Assembly: GCA_025642065.1 (NCBI GenBank)
Contig: JAODUP010000460.1
Span: 377,501-441,500, forward strand
DNA: 64,000 nt
Origin: Paralvinella palmiformis
Taxonomy: Eukaryota > Annelida > Polychaeta > Terebellida > Alvinellidae
Direction: 5' to 3'
The position numbers and the translations under genes were made by a program. Shown one piece after another: positions 36,476 through 49,960 of the stretch. Positions within the stretch are counted from its first letter, which is position 1. The number at the start of each line of letters is the position of its first letter. The notes beneath the pieces are model-generated. The model was not told where the DNA came from. It searched no databases and worked only from the letters and a program-made list of their open reading frames with translations.

Positions 36476-38215
36476 TGGTTTGTACTGCCTTTCTTTCATG
36501 CCGAGCGTCAATAAAGTCAAAACTGGTTCATCAGTTGAGATACATACAAAATATAGATAAGTATGGAATAAACATAGCATAATTAACGCCGATCTATCTC
36601 AATGTGTTTTCGTGACCCCTTAATTTAATATTACGGTTAGAAGGGTGGGTATTATGAGCAATAGTAGTGGCTTAAGTTACAAGAATGGTATTAATTGTAT
36701 CAGCTCCAGTAGTAGAACAATCAGCTAGCATAAGAGATTATGTAAGCAAATGTGGGAATAGAGTCAATTTGATGTACACTTAGACAAAAGAAATACAAGT
36801 GTAGGTGATGATTTCGAAACTGAATTTAACAAAGTACTAACTTAAATAAACCGGAAACACATTTTCCAAATTCCTGATAACGATTTCCAATTCAAATGAT
36901 GCAGTACCTTCTCTTTTTTTGCAACGACAATAATTATACCAAATCTATTTACAACAAGAGTGACAAGCACAACTCTACTTAGCATTTATACAGGCAGAGT
37001 CTGACTCAGATTCATTATTACCTTTAAGATATGTTTAGTTCACAAAATGATCAAAGCTATAATTAACGACCTGAATCACATCTACCTTTAACCAGGTATG
37101 GTTTCTCTAAATGTAGTAGATGACCTTAGTGAATACATTCCTCGTTATCCACCATCCTCCTACCAAATAATCTAAACTATATTCATGGATCCAGTTATCA
37201 ATCAGATTGTCGTATGATGTATTTGGCTTTAAGAAGTTGTTCTCTTGGATCTTCTAACAAAGATTATTGGCAGGATTGGCATTTTATTTATTAATGATAT
37301 GATAAAATGGTATGATTTGAATGTGTACATTTTGAACAATCAACTTTATGATAATAGGAAGATCTATGCAACATTTATATTTAGGCGAATATTCGGCTGA
37401 GATAGAAATAAAAGACACAGTTTTAAATAATAATAAAAAAATAAAAATTATAATAATAACATCAACAACAATAACAACAACAATAATACTAATAATAGAA
37501 ATCTTAATGATATGCTGGTGGATGAAGAAACTAAAAGTAATACTAATGTTATAAAGGAATTATTATACATAAAGCATTGTCTTCATGTTAATACAGATAT
37601 GGCTAAGGCGGTAATGAGCATAATATACATGAGTAATGTGTATTGATATTTGGGGTTACTGCTATATGATTGTATTTTTCTAGTTTTGCTATAATGGAGA
37701 GACCCAATGTTCTCTGTATTATTATAATACGAATACATTATTATTATTATTAGTAGTAGTAGTAGTAGTAATAGTAGTATTCTGACAAATACTAATATAA
37801 TGGATAATCTACGCTGGTGTGTATTCATAAACTAATGCTTAACTATAGATTATTCATATATATAACTCGGTCAGGAGTACAGGAGGTGTAGAAACCTAGC
37901 CTGGATTACCTTTCACACCGATACATAATGTTAATAATAAATCAACAATAGCATCAATTATTATAATCATTACGAAATATCCACCATTAGGAACACTATT
38001 AATTGACTTCAATTACTGTTGTAAGGGATTAAACGATATACACTTCTTTATCGCCTTTAATTTTAGAGCATCTGTCTAGGGTAAATCGATTGCACTATTC
38101 TTTTCTAACAAAACGCACTGCATTTAGGAGATAAATTGCCTCCTAACATGCAAATAATTCATCCCAGGGTGATCACACTGATACGCATAGGCCTTACTTT
38201 TCACACTTATGCACA
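36476..38215. other. AT-rich sequence with trinucleotide-rich patches
   Basis: No gene recognised. AAT/ACA-rich sequence lies at about 37424-37500, and (TTA)n followed by (GTA)n at about 37735-37782. Short frames over these patches are repeat artefacts. Confidence 0.6.
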
Positions 38216-38274
38216 AATATGCATACACACATACACAAACCCACATACACATACATACGCACACACATACAACC

Positions 38275-38318
<44 letters not shown>
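38216..38318. repeat. CA-rich to (TA)n compound microsatellite
   Basis: Interrupted CATACACA units (38216-38275) followed by a pure TA tract (38279-38318). Confidence 0.95.
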
Positions 38319-38320
<2 letters not shown>

Positions 38321-38544
38321 CTTAAACCCATTAGGGTTATCTGTCCGTTGGCTAAGTTAAGCTTTACTCCAGCCTTTTCGTTTTACTGTCAGCCAATCTG
38401 TCACTGTTTGTTTGTTTTGTTTGATGGCAGTTTGATTAATGTTTTAGTTTAATGCTTTATAGATTAGTTTATTTTTCTTGATCTGTCCTTGTTATTTGTT
38501 CTTTGTACAATTCACTTTCATGTTTATCATACACCCATGTTTAA

Positions 38545-39370
38545 TTTATTCTCCAAATGATCAATGTAGCCCGAGAGACGAAATGAGTTAGAGATATATA
38601 GAGATAGAGAAAGGGAGAGGAAGGGGATAAATAAAGTGAATATATGTAGGCCTGTGAGGTGAAGCTGTTATTCGTTTATTTGTAAATTTAACATCCACCA
38701 ATCGACGCGCATATCTACCATTGTAGCATTGTCACTCACCGATTATTTCCCCTTCGTCATTATATCTCGTCCTTATCCACAGACACAACCTTATCTTGAC
38801 CAAAACATTTAATAGTTGTCTTTAGCTAATGTAAACTTGCGCCGCGCTACGGGTTCGCATTATTTGGTGCCAAATGTTAAAATTAATTAAAATTAATATT
38901 TTATCATACGAAAACATAGTTAAAACATTAATGAAAATAATTTTGTTGTTATTTGGATTATGTGAATTGGACATTGGCTGAAGGAAAACAAAACAATTAT
39001 TGCTGCTGCGTCCGTACTCTATTTTGATGAGAATCAATCCCGTTTTATTTAATCCAAGTTGAAACTTGTGATATGAAAACGTAATTTGATTTCACGTAAG
39101 CATCAATATATACACTGAAATGAAAAAGGTGTATATTCTGATTTTTACAAAAATATTGCTTTCTAGTAGGCATAAAAAAACTCAATATAAGTGTTACTTT
39201 AGAAGAGTTGCGCGAAAAAGAGGTTTGCATTTATAATGCCCCCCCCCCCCGAAAATTAAACATTCATTCATGCCAGAATGAATTCTTAATATAGAATATT
39301 AGGGGTTTCTAGATAACATTAGTATAAGGACACTAATCTATACTACCGACTAAAAAAGAAGAATTCATAT
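38545..39370 (+). repeat. Dispersed repeat family D, copy 2
   Basis: Shares CAAATGATCRATG (38553), TTATTCGTTTATTTGTAAATTT, CACCGATTATTTCC (38736) and, further on, GTACTCTATTTT (39014), TTTATAATGC (39230) and CACTAATCTATACTACCGAC (39329) with 46965-48030, in the same order. This makes the D pair at least ~1 kb long. It contains a 12-base C run at 39239. The divergence is large, so the duplication is old. Confidence 0.65.
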
Positions 39371-40087
39371 TACAAAGTAGGAGAAAAGAATAGGAATTTC
39401 TTTAACAGGAACGATCCCTATGTCAGGGCAAGTAAGGCATAAAATATATACATTTAAAAAAAGTAGAATTAAAAAATGGATTAATGAACGAATAAAAACA
39501 TACAAAATTTAGCTGCATGCAGCTGATATGATGTGTTAAACCTATTTATTTTTAAGTAATCTTTACTAACATCCGATTGTTAACTGTTTATTTTATTCGT
39601 ATTTCGATAATAAAACGTTATACTAAATTATAGATGCACTGATTTAGAAACCGGATACAAATTAGGAATTTGCATATAATAAAATAGCAAACGCATTAAA
39701 GCAAACGTGAAGTAAATGTTATGGCATGTGTTATATCGTCAGTATGTTGTGAAATTGCTAGTGCGGCCAAATATTTTAAACTTCTTGTCAAAATAGTTTG
39801 CAAGACAAACATTACTGAGTGAGAGTACCTTGTAATAAATGAGTTATTCAGCGCTAGTATTTGATTTAGCTATGGCATCCAATTTCTCTCTCTTTCTCCT
39901 TATCTCTGGGGGATGTTAGATCACTTTCTAGACGGAAGAATGATTATTCTGTTTTTTTCTCTCTCTTTTTCTGTACTTCTACTTAACAATTACTGCTGAA
40001 AATAATTGTACAGCATTGTATATATACTATGTTGTTACGAAATAAATTATATTGGTCTTGCTTTCCGACCTTCTGTATACTAACCAT
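39371..40087. other. AT-rich sequence, no gene recognised
   Basis: Nothing recognisable except pyrimidine-rich patches around 39880 and 39950. Confidence 0.5.
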
Positions 40088-40277
40088 TATTGTTTTGATG
40101 ATTGATGTTTTACGACTACTTTTGTGCACAAAGTAGGCTAAATGGGCCGTGCGACCTCCAAAGGTAATGAGATGAAGTGAAAGACGAAACAACCTTCAGA
40201 TATGCCAACGATGGGATTCGAACACAGGCGGTAATGATCTGTGGTCCAGCACGCTACCGCTAGACCACGGAGGCGCC
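40088..40277 (-). mobile_element. tRNA-derived SINE
   Basis: On the minus strand the head reads GGCGCCTCCGTGG, then an RNA polymerase III A box, TGGTCTAGCGG (40258-40268), and a B box, GTTCGAATCCC (40213-40223). The body follows with CATTACCTTTGGAGG and CCCATTTAGCCTAC, and the tail is ATC-rich. The acceptor and T stems do not pair properly, so it is not a functional tRNA. The second, truncated copy at 28679-28775 shares the body and has a pure (ATC)n tail, which supports a family rather than a chance match. SINEs of this kind are transcribed by Pol III and mobilised by a LINE. The tail differs from the TTA/AGT tail of the LINE family seen in this window. Confidence 0.8.
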
Positions 40278-40819
40278 CCCTATTAGTGTACTAATTCTAA
40301 CTTTCGGTTATTGATGGTTCCTATTTCACTGTCTATTGACCCTTGAAATAGGACAGTTACTGTTATTAGGAAGTCAGATCTGTAGTCTGCCTGTTAATGT
40401 TTTCACGAATTCATTTCGACAGTTTAAGTAACAGCAGTTCATAAAGTAATACAATCCTTCCGGTTTCACTTTGAGGTAAGTTACCATGCAATTTAATTCA
40501 GTTCATGAGCAAAGAAACAAATACAACATTTGGCTACGTTTCCACATGCTTCAAGAATACGTGAATATTAAGGATTATAAAATATCTGGCATTGATAAAT
40601 GTCACTTATTTTTGCTTTCTGCGAAAATAGGCATTGTGCTTCTAGAGCATTGACAAAGTAATTAGCACAACAAAAATATATTCGACACAAGTCACATCGT
40701 ACCTTAATACCGCATTAAAGTAAAGATATATTTTCACTTTCGCTCAATTTATTTATATAACTAATTAAATATCTGCCGATCTGAATTAATTTTGCTTCTT
40801 TTGTCTGCCTGTCTGAATC

Positions 40820-40823
<4 letters not shown>
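40278..40823. other. AT-rich sequence, no gene recognised
   Basis: Nothing recognisable. Confidence 0.5.

Positions 40824-40882
<59 letters not shown>
40824..40882. repeat. (TA)n microsatellite
   Basis: A pure TA tract of about 59 bp. Confidence 0.98.
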
Positions 40883-40888
<6 letters not shown>

Positions 40889-40902
40889 TTCAATGATCTA
40901 GA

Positions 40903-40950
40903 CATGTCTGAAAGTGTGTCTTTAGGCATGTCTGAAAGTCTGTCTTTAGG
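40903..40950 (+). repeat. Two-copy 24-bp direct repeat
   Basis: CATGTCTGAAAGTSTGTCTT-type unit followed by TAGG, occurring twice with one difference. Confidence 0.9.
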
Positions 40951-42229
40951 TTTATTATGTCTATTGTTTAATATCTATGTTTATTTCACTATCTGTGTAT
41001 AAGACTGTTGATTTATTCATACGGGGTTACGGAAAGCGAGAATGATGTGCAATTTTATAATTCTCTGTAAATTAGTTCGATAACAAATAAAGATAAAAGT
41101 CTATAATTTCATACATTTTTATCTATTAATTATCACCTGCCGATCACGGACAATTAATATAGCCTTTCCACCTTAAATCGAGTATAATATGTGGGAGAAA
41201 ATAATTACTGATTTATAGAAAAAATACTTTGGCAGACCATGAAGGAAAATAGTTATTCATCATTTTTTTTAAATAAACAGTATTTGGTCATGAGTAGAAA
41301 AAGCGAAATATGAAAGATGTGTTGCATAGATTAAATATATTCCAGTATTAGAGATAACATAGCAAATGAAAACTGCGGTTAGGTAATATGCATATAATTT
41401 TAGCGTACGATAATTGTTTATTTATCATTGACACCAAGGTATAACCATTACTTCTTTGAAAGAGAACATTTTCAACAATATCAATAAAACAAGAACAAGG
41501 GCTTTTCAAAGATTTTCTTCAAAACAAACAATTCGGCCATTAATTTCTAGTTATCTTTTTCTGTTGAATCAAATGTAAACCCCCTCGAATTAAAACAGTA
41601 ATATCATGAATAGGGGCTATTTCAGTGAATTAATGAGCTTGGTTTCTTATAAATAATTTAAATAATTAAATAAAACAAGTTTCCGTTATGAACTTATGAT
41701 AATAATATAATATGAATAATTACAAAATTCTATAGTACCAATATCGATGAAATAAACTTAGCTCAAAGGCCAGGATCTGAGCAATCTCCTAATCAAGGTA
41801 CATTACAATATTCATCAACAAATGATCGGATGCAGTGGAAACTTAGAAAACATAGGACGGACAAGCAAGTCTGAAATATGTTCAGATGGTGACGGAAAGA
41901 AACTAGGCTATTTGATAAAGTAACCTGTTTATGAGTTTCCACCCTGAGAACAGACTCCCCTGAGCTTGGGTGCTAGATAAACTTAAAAATAGATGCAACG
42001 GTTCTACGGAAGAAATTGTTTGACAGATAATGGTACAACTGATTATTTACTGACGTTTATTAAATGGTGTCTTCTTTCATTTTGAAATTATGATTCAATT
42101 GTAATAAAATCAGCAATTTTCTATCTACTTGCTATCAATAAAAATGATTTACTATCATAATTAAAGGTAATCTTATGCGTACATGATAACCTCACTGGAT
42201 AAACGTAGAATAAACTTTGGTAGAAGATG
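40951..42229. other. AT-rich sequence, no gene recognised
   Basis: Nothing recognisable before the tail of the LINE at 42230. Confidence 0.5.
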
Positions 42230-42429
42230 TAGTACAGCAATAGTATTAGTAAAAATAATAATACTAGCAGAATTAGTATCAGTATTAGTATTAGTGTACA
42301 TCGTTGTAGTATCAATAGTTGTAGCAGTAGTAATAGAAATAGTAATAATAATGTATATTTAATAAAGCGCCCTTACTAGCAGGAGCCATTCAAAGGCGCT
42401 GTACAAATAATATGTAATATAATAATACC

Positions 42430-43319
42430 CTAAATAATGTCTGTAAAACCCTATAGTGATTTAAAAGATAATAATTATTTATCTGTGAAAGCGACCTTAA
42501 ATACGTGTGTTTTTAGAAGAGACTTAAAATTTCCAAGAGACGACGCATTTCTAATATTTGCCGGCAACTTATTCTACAAAGTGGGGGCTGCAACACTAAA
42601 CGTACAATCACCATATGACTTGAGCCGAGACATTGGCACCTGCAATAGTATCTGACTGGATGACAGGAGTTTTCGGGATGACTTTCTAATGGAAACCAGT
42701 TCACACAGGTATTCTGGCGCCATATCATTAATAGATTTATAAGTTATTAACAGAATATTGAAATGGATACGCTGTCTAACAGGTATACAATGTAGGTTTT
42801 GAAGAATTGGGAGTGATATGGTAATAATGTCTGGTATTTGTTACAATGCGAGCTGCACTATTCTGAATTCGCTGAAGGCGATTAATGTTATAATCAGATG
42901 TGCCATATAACAGGGAGTTACAATAGTATATACGAGATGTAACAAAGGCATGAACTACAGTTACAAGTGATTCTTGTGTCAAGAATGCTTTTAAACAGTG
43001 GATGTTCTTAAGATGGTAGTAGGCAGCTCGGCATACTGATGTGACATGTTCATGCATGTTAATACATTGGTCAAAAATAACCCCTAGATTTTTTACTGAC
43101 CCATTAGGGATAATCGAAGATGCACCCATCTGTAATGCTAGCGCCTTTAGGGATTTAACACAATGTGGTGATGCCAAATATAAAATATTTGTTTTATTAT
43201 CATTTAGTATTAGAAGATTTTGAGTCATCCATAGCCGAATATCGGCAATACAATGTTCTAAATTCTTCAAAGGAAGAGGACAAATTTATCTCATTGTCAG
43301 GACCCAGTGATATATACAG
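42430..43319 (-). pseudogene. LINE ORF2 C-terminal region remnant
   Basis: Frames contain IRLWMTQNLLILNDNKTN, KNLGVIFDQ, RIYYCNSLLYG, RLQRIQNSAARIVT and, in another phase, LLITYKSINDMAPEYL, FSVAAPTL-stop-NKLPANIRNA and FKSLLKTHVF. The stop in the last block is TAG where intact relatives have Trp. The region is the thumb and C-terminal part typical of this LINE group. A frameshift near 42,790 splits it. Confidence 0.88.
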
Positions 43320-43965
43320 CTAGGTGTCATCAGCATACAAGTGATATTTAACCCCATATCGCTGCGCAATGATCCCAAGAGGAAGGGTATACATTGTGAA
43401 CACCAGAGGACCAAGAACTGAACCCTGTTGTACACCAGATAACAAAAACTGAACATCAGATAAAATACCATGAACAGACACTCTCTGGGAGCGTTGTTCC
43501 AGATAGGATCTAAACCATTCAAGTACTTTACCTGACAGACCAAACATGTCTTTTAACCTAGAGAAACGTACATTATGGTCACCTGTATCAAATGTCCAGA
43601 AGAACAAGTATTACTGGCTTACCTTGATCAATTGACATCATAATATCATTTTTCACTCGAACCAAGGCTGTTTCAGTGCTGTGACCACTTTTATAGGCAG
43701 ACTGTAGTGGTTCATTAAGGTTATTATTGATTAAATATTTGTTTAAATGAAAAGCAACTGCCTTTTCTATAACTTTAGATAAAAATGTAAGATTTGAAAC
43801 AGGTCTGTAATTGTTTAGAATATTACAGTCCATAGTGTGGTTTTTTATTAATGGTTTTACAAGGGCATCTTTCGTGGATCTTGGAAAAACACTCAGAGAT
43901 AATGATTTATTAACTTTATTTGTAATTGGGTTTATCAGAACATCCAAAAATCTTTCACAAGCCAT
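43320..43965 (-). pseudogene. LINE reverse transcriptase domain remnant
   Basis: The first frame (43965-43588) carries the RT fingers, with NYRPVSNLTFLSKVIEKAV, LQSAYKSGHSTETAL and the first catalytic Asp in LVLLDI. A frameshift with loss of a few residues follows near 43,600, and the second frame (43607-43320) carries [32 protein letters not shown] (Gln where Pro is usual) and the YADDT active site. A stop codon directly follows YADDT. Both catalytic blocks are visible but not in one frame, so the enzyme cannot be made. Confidence 0.92.
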
Positions 43966-44077
43966 GTAGGCATAGGGTCAACTGCATAGAAAGTATTAGA
44001 TGATTTTTTCAGCAACTGTCTGATATCAGTCTCTGTAAAAGGCTCAAATGTATCCATCATGGATATGCAGGACTCCT

Positions 44078-44462
44078 CTACCAATGGCTTACCCTGTAAT
44101 AAGGTGCTGGATTGGAATTATTAAAACAATGGGCCATATCTTTATCTGAGCTGATATTATTTGGGAGGACAGTTTGACTTTTATGTAATACTTTATTCAC
44201 AACACTGAAAACAGTCCTTTGATTTCCCTTGGATGCTTTGATCTTTTTATTATAATATTCAGATTTAGCAGAGGCAAAGGTATTTTTAACAAGGGTTTTA
44301 CTGACCTTGAACATTTCAAAATGACCACACAAACTGGTCCTGATCCACAGCCGCTCACACTACCTTCTTTTGCAGCCTGTATGTTCTTATTATACCATGG
44401 AAGCATTGGTCTGCTTGGCATTTCCTTGGTCCTTAAAGGTGCATGTTGATCTACAATGTCTC
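44078..44462 (-). pseudogene. LINE linker region between endonuclease and RT
   Basis: Frames in two phases encode LYDSTLRDIVDQHAPL and PWYNKNIQAAK, then KSEYYNKKIKASKGNQRTVF and SVVNKVLHKSQ. This is the usual connector of CR1/L2-type ORF2 proteins (DHAPL, PWYN, R..E..). At least one frameshift lies near 44,330. Confidence 0.8.
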
Positions 44463-44995
44463 TCAATGTACTATCATAGAGATCCACCAAATGATCCGTT
44501 GGATCCAATACAAGAGAAGAGACTTGTAGATCAGCAAGAAAAGCTTTCTTGTCAATTGACGTATATCTTCTATATGATTAACTTTAGCTGAAACAGATTG
44601 TTTTTGTAAAGATACATTAATGTTAACAAGGAAATGATCAGACAACATGGAAGACACAGACACACCCTTAATCAAATTGTCATCATCACGGGAGATGACA
44701 AGATCTAAGATGTGACCATGTCTGTCTGTTCTTTCTTGGACATGCTGCCTTAGATTGGCAGATCTAAGAATGTCAGCCAGTTGTTTGGTATCTGCATTCC
44801 TCTGGCAATCCCAATGTATATTGAAATCACCTAAGATCAACAGATGACCACTGTTGGTAGCAAGAGAGTCAACAAATCTCGAATATTCCTTGAGGAAATC
44901 TGCTGCTTTCAGGCCATTTTTCTTAGTGGGGTGTAATCGCTAGATAATAGCTACACGAACACTTAACCCCCCAGATATAAAAGTCAGTTGTAGTA
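44463..44995 (-). pseudogene. LINE endonuclease domain remnant
   Basis: The C-terminal half of an apurinic-type endonuclease, which nicks the target DNA to prime reverse transcription. A frame with FISGGLSVRVAII is followed by a stop where a Tyr is expected, then HPTKKNGL, LILGDFNIHWD (catalytic Asp and Asn), LDLVISRDDD and SDHFLVNINV (catalytic Asp-His pair). The N-terminal catalytic residues are missing through truncation. The frame shifts near 44,463-44,510 into the linker. Confidence 0.88.
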
Positions 44996-44999
44996 GAAG

Positions 45000-45085
45000 C
45001 AGTAGTGGAATAACTGATAGCAGCGGAAATGGCAGAGTAGTAGCAGTAGTATTTGTGATTATAGTAGGACCAGGAAGAGGAGGAA
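45000..45085. repeat. AGT/AGG-rich trinucleotide patch at the LINE 5' boundary
   Basis: Interrupted AGTAGTAGC and GGAAGAGGAGG units at the point where LINE similarity ends. Confidence 0.7.
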
Positions 45086-46208
45086 GAGTGTTTTTTTTAA
45101 GTTGTTGGTTATTCCTTTTTCCAATTAATGAAATCATTCATGCGTTGTCTATTGTCATTATATTATTTAGTGATGTCGAACAGATTACAAGGTATTGTGT
45201 GCTGTCTTCTGAAGCATACGAATAATCTAAATCCTGTATAATTTAATCGGGTAATAATCATGGTTTAATTGTCTGAATCCTGATCAAAAACATTCCAATG
45301 TAGAATATTTACATCAACGTTTTGTCCAAATTGTAATATATATCGTTCAGCAATATTTTGTCAACCATAAGAACGCATATTTAAATGCATCCCATCTATA
45401 TGTGTTAATTAAATAAACATTTGCGTATCTGTTTTCTTTATATGCTTTCTGCTTATTGATATATTTAGAAATATGTTTTATTAAAAGGAAATCGATGTTA
45501 GTAGATAGTATTCACCCGATTTTGATGTTGCGCAATGAGAAAACTACAATTACTTGTATTACAAATTTTATCTGTCTTTACAAGATGGTCACCTCCTTAA
45601 AGCACTGTATTCGGACGATATATTATTTAACATTTAAGACGGATGGTGAGCAATGGCGTATTTGATAGGTGCATACCTTTTTGTAAAGGTTAACAGCTTT
45701 AAGGTGTTTCTCAGTTTCTTGGGCGACAAATATTATTGTTTGTCGAAGGTTAGAGACATTTGCCTAGCTAACGCAGCGACCAAAACCAGTCAACAACTAT
45801 ACACATTTGTTACTTTTCTTCTTGAACAATACACTAAACATAAAAAGGACATACAACCTTAGCGTATCATTTGTTCGAAGACAGTTGCCGTTAAAGCCAA
45901 TCTTCATTCCTGCAAGTGTTGAACTTATTGATTTCTTGTCAGTAGATGTCTTGTAGATGGAAATTAGCCAGGCACCTAAGACATATAAAATTCTAGGCAC
46001 ATAAGCGTCATTCGTGTGACAGTAACTTGTGCCTATTAGTAACAAAACGGATATATTCCCTATGGCGACACAACTATTTGCTAGAAGTAAAGCACGCATT
46101 ATACGTGACAATACTACTTGCAATACATAACATTATATGATGATGGTATCAAGCAAAACCTTATTAGATAATTTAATGATAATAAAGCTTGCGTTTTGGT
46201 GCGAGAGT
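45086..46208. other. AT-rich sequence, no gene recognised
   Basis: A minus-strand frame of 108 codons (45797-46123) and plus-strand frames of 69 codons show no recognised homology. Confidence 0.5.
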
Positions 46209-46964
<756 letters not shown>

Positions 46965-48030
46965 TCACCAAATGATCGATGGAGCTACCGAGAAAGATTG
47001 TGGGGGGGAATTGATAGAAGAACAAATATCGAGATGATATATTGTTATGTGTCAATGTTGTTCTTCGTCTATTTGTATATTTCAGCTGATCCATCATTCG
47101 ATATGTGATGTGTCACCCACCGATTATTTCCTCTTTATGATGATATGCTATCCTCATCCCCAGATAAAAAGGTAATGCAGTGTAATGTGCGTAATGGTTA
47201 CCGCTGCGCTATGTTAGTATATGATGTCAGTGGTGACCTGAACCATTTCTTTACCATAACCAGTATCTCAACTTGTGATAGTGGATTTAACTACCTAAGA
47301 ACCGAACGAACTTGCTCGTTCATCACCACGATGAAGCCAACATTCACGATTCAGTATTTTCCCACCTATATCAATATGCCGAGCTTAGGATATTACGACA
47401 ATGCCAGATTTTTGGTGGAATATTAACACGAATATCGACACGAATATAAAACAAGTATATTAATTTTGATGGCCATATGGATTTGATGATATAAAAACAG
47501 TCCTTCTACGGTTATCTTGATCGAAATAAAGTTAATGGCCGTCTTTAACTGAAGTAATGTTACTGAATGACTTTTGCTATCATTCTCTAATGCCGATAAC
47601 CAATTAAGTATGTTGGAATATACAAGAAAATAATCAAATAATAATTGAGAATAACTTTTTTTGTTATTTTGTTTGTGTTAATTGGATATCGCCGTAAAAT
47701 CCATAGGCGTACTCTATTTTTTAAATTTTATTTAGAAGCAATCGATGTTTATTTATTCCAATTAGAACAAGTTAACATAATTACTATGAATGTGTGTTAG
47801 CACGGAAGCACATAGTCTATATCTCTAATGAGCATAAATAAAACTCACCATCAATGTTACTATAGGTATTTCTTCCGGGAGAAGTTTAAATTTATAATGC
47901 AAGAATACTAATATCTCGACATCCATTCATACCCGGAATAAACGAAAAATACCTAGTTTTCTATATGTTATCCTATAAATTTAGAGTACACTAATTTATG
48001 CTACCGACAATTAAACACGAATTGATATTC
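46965..48030 (+). repeat. Dispersed repeat family D, copy 3
   Basis: Starts CCAAATGATCGATGGAG and includes CACCGATTATTTCC (47117), AACTACCTAAGAACCGAACGAACTTGCTC (two abutting blocks at 47289), ACACGAATATAAAACAAG (47438), GTACTCTATTTTT (47711) and CACTAATTTATGCTACCGAC (47990). It is the copy that links copies 1 and 2, since it matches both. No conserved frame; the 93-codon frame (47145-47426) is not shared by copy 1. Confidence 0.75.
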
Positions 48031-48076
48031 GAATTCATTTGAGAGCAGCGATCGCTATACCATGGCAAATACAGTA

Positions 48077-48081
<5 letters not shown>

Positions 48082-48155
<74 letters not shown>
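48082..48155. repeat. (TA)n microsatellite
   Basis: A pure TA tract of about 74 bp. Confidence 0.98.
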
Positions 48156-48158
<3 letters not shown>

Positions 48159-49960
48159 GTACATATGTTTTATTTTCTTCAGGAGGATTGTCCCTGGTTT
48201 GACCAGCACCGAGACTAAGATATTCAACTCAACTATTGATTTGGATACATAACTAATAATATTTCACTCTTACTACAGGTATGTTGTATGTTGTATATTA
48301 TGTTAGAATGTATATTGTATTCATTTTAATGGCTTATTCATATATATAGATGCTCCTGATCCACAAAATGTATTATTAAATTTAAGTTTTAAATTATTTG
48401 CATGCACCAGACAAACTGAAAATTGGGTTTGCCAAATACAAATGATGCCTTAACTTAAGTGTTGGTGACAAAATAAGATTATAGGGGCGCAGGTGGGCTT
48501 ATAAAGTAAAGCAATTATAAGAATTGGGTTATATTTCACACTAAGGAATTCTGGTGACCAAAGATTTAGAATGACATATTACAGTCATTATTACACTTAT
48601 ATCCCGAGGGACATTACTATTTAAATAAAAGTAGTTAACGGCGTGAAGGATTTAATGACATGATAGTAATTGTTAGACATCCTTACAAGACGTCTATTGA
48701 AGTGCAGGTGTGGTTAAATTCCGGTTCGACCTACTTCATTTGTGATAATTTTGCACAACTTACTAATACTTAATTCACGCGTAATAATTCACTATGCTAC
48801 CTACGCACTTACACACATATATAGATACACTTGTGATTCCCTACACAAATACGCGTACATACAAATATTTAACTTACAAACAAACAAATATTTTTCATAC
48901 TGGTGTCAGTTTATTTTTAAATTTATCATTGTTGTAATATAGTATTTACATATGGGTAACAACTGAGTTTTCAGGATTTGTCTAACGGTTATGAATTGGA
49001 TTAGACATTATTTGAGAAAATGTGGACTTGAGGCAACGGAACAGTTTTTGATATTTAAGTACCATGTACGCAATATTCAATGAAAATAAAAAGGAGTGTT
49101 AGTATAATGAAAACGGCTAATCTTCAAATTATAATATGCCAGAAATAAATACCTAGAATAACTAATATTTCTAGTTAATTAGTACTTAATAACAATATTT
49201 GTGACATGTTTCCTTGATTGGAAATACACCCCTCTGCTGAATTGTACATAATTTGCGTCACTTCATTCTGTTTGGGACAATCGATGCTGATGGAAATATG
49301 GATTGGACTAATAAATTAGCAGTATTGTAGATTGGCCTTGAAATTATCCGGAAAAAAACCAAATGTTCAAATCATGGGTTCAACGTTGTCTTTCCAAAAT
49401 TACGCTGCTTAGAGAGCTTGAATACGAAGATACTAAAATGCAGGTACTGCAGCATGATTAACTGGAATCCAAAATAATATGACGCATTTCTGACTTCGTA
49501 AGGTTGAATATAATTTTCATTAATTCAATCATTGCTACATGTAAAGTGCTTTGGCAAATCAGCGAAAATGAATTAAGCAGCGTGGTTAAATTCCAAAAAG
49601 CTAATATTTCATACTTATATTTTCCACGTGAAACTCTAATTGACTAAATACCTATTAATAAAATCTTAAGTACTCTCTTATTTCATTTCATTGTATGTAT
49701 ACCTATATTATTTACCCTTAAATGAATCGACAATCTACACAAGCTTGGCGTGGTATCGCTGATGCGTTGATATATAAAGACTTAATAATTGGACAAACAA
49801 TATATAAATAAAATAAATAAATTATAGTAATGGCTTTGGTTCAAACATGTCAGTATTCGTTGAAAAACACGCCGCAACAGAATTTATGTAAAAACATATA
49901 TTTTCGTGGATACGAGTCATCATCGAATCATAATTTCCACATTAAACATGAAAGTAAATA
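48156..49960. other. AT-rich sequence, no gene recognised
   Basis: Nothing recognisable. Confidence 0.5.

Larger units (their letters stand above)
42230..44995 (-). mobile_element. CR1/L2-like non-LTR retrotransposon, 5'-truncated and decayed
   Basis: A minus-strand LINE of about 2.7 kb. Reading 5' to 3' it holds the C-terminal part of an AP-type endonuclease (44995-44463), a linker (44450-44080), the reverse transcriptase (43965-43320), the C-terminal region (43320-42430), and a short 3' UTR (42430-42365) with GGGCGCTTTATTAAAT. It ends in a TTA/AGT-rich tail (42362-42230). Motif wording ([55 protein letters not shown]-type C-terminus) is that of the CR1/L2 group. ORF1 and the start of the endonuclease are absent; the 5' end abuts an AGT-rich patch at 45000-45080. 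Several frameshifts and stops make it a pseudogene. Confidence 0.9.

Noticed and set aside
37424..37782. AAT/ACA and TTA/GTA patches as further LINE tails
   Set aside because: The 3' UTR block found beside the other two tails is not present next to them.
40200..40277. A functional tRNA gene
   Set aside because: The A and B boxes are good, but the acceptor and T stems do not pair, and a SINE body and tail follow.
42437..44591. Plus-strand frames of 60-76 codons within 42.4-44.6 kb
   Set aside because: They lie opposite the LINE reading frames on the minus strand and are shadows of it.
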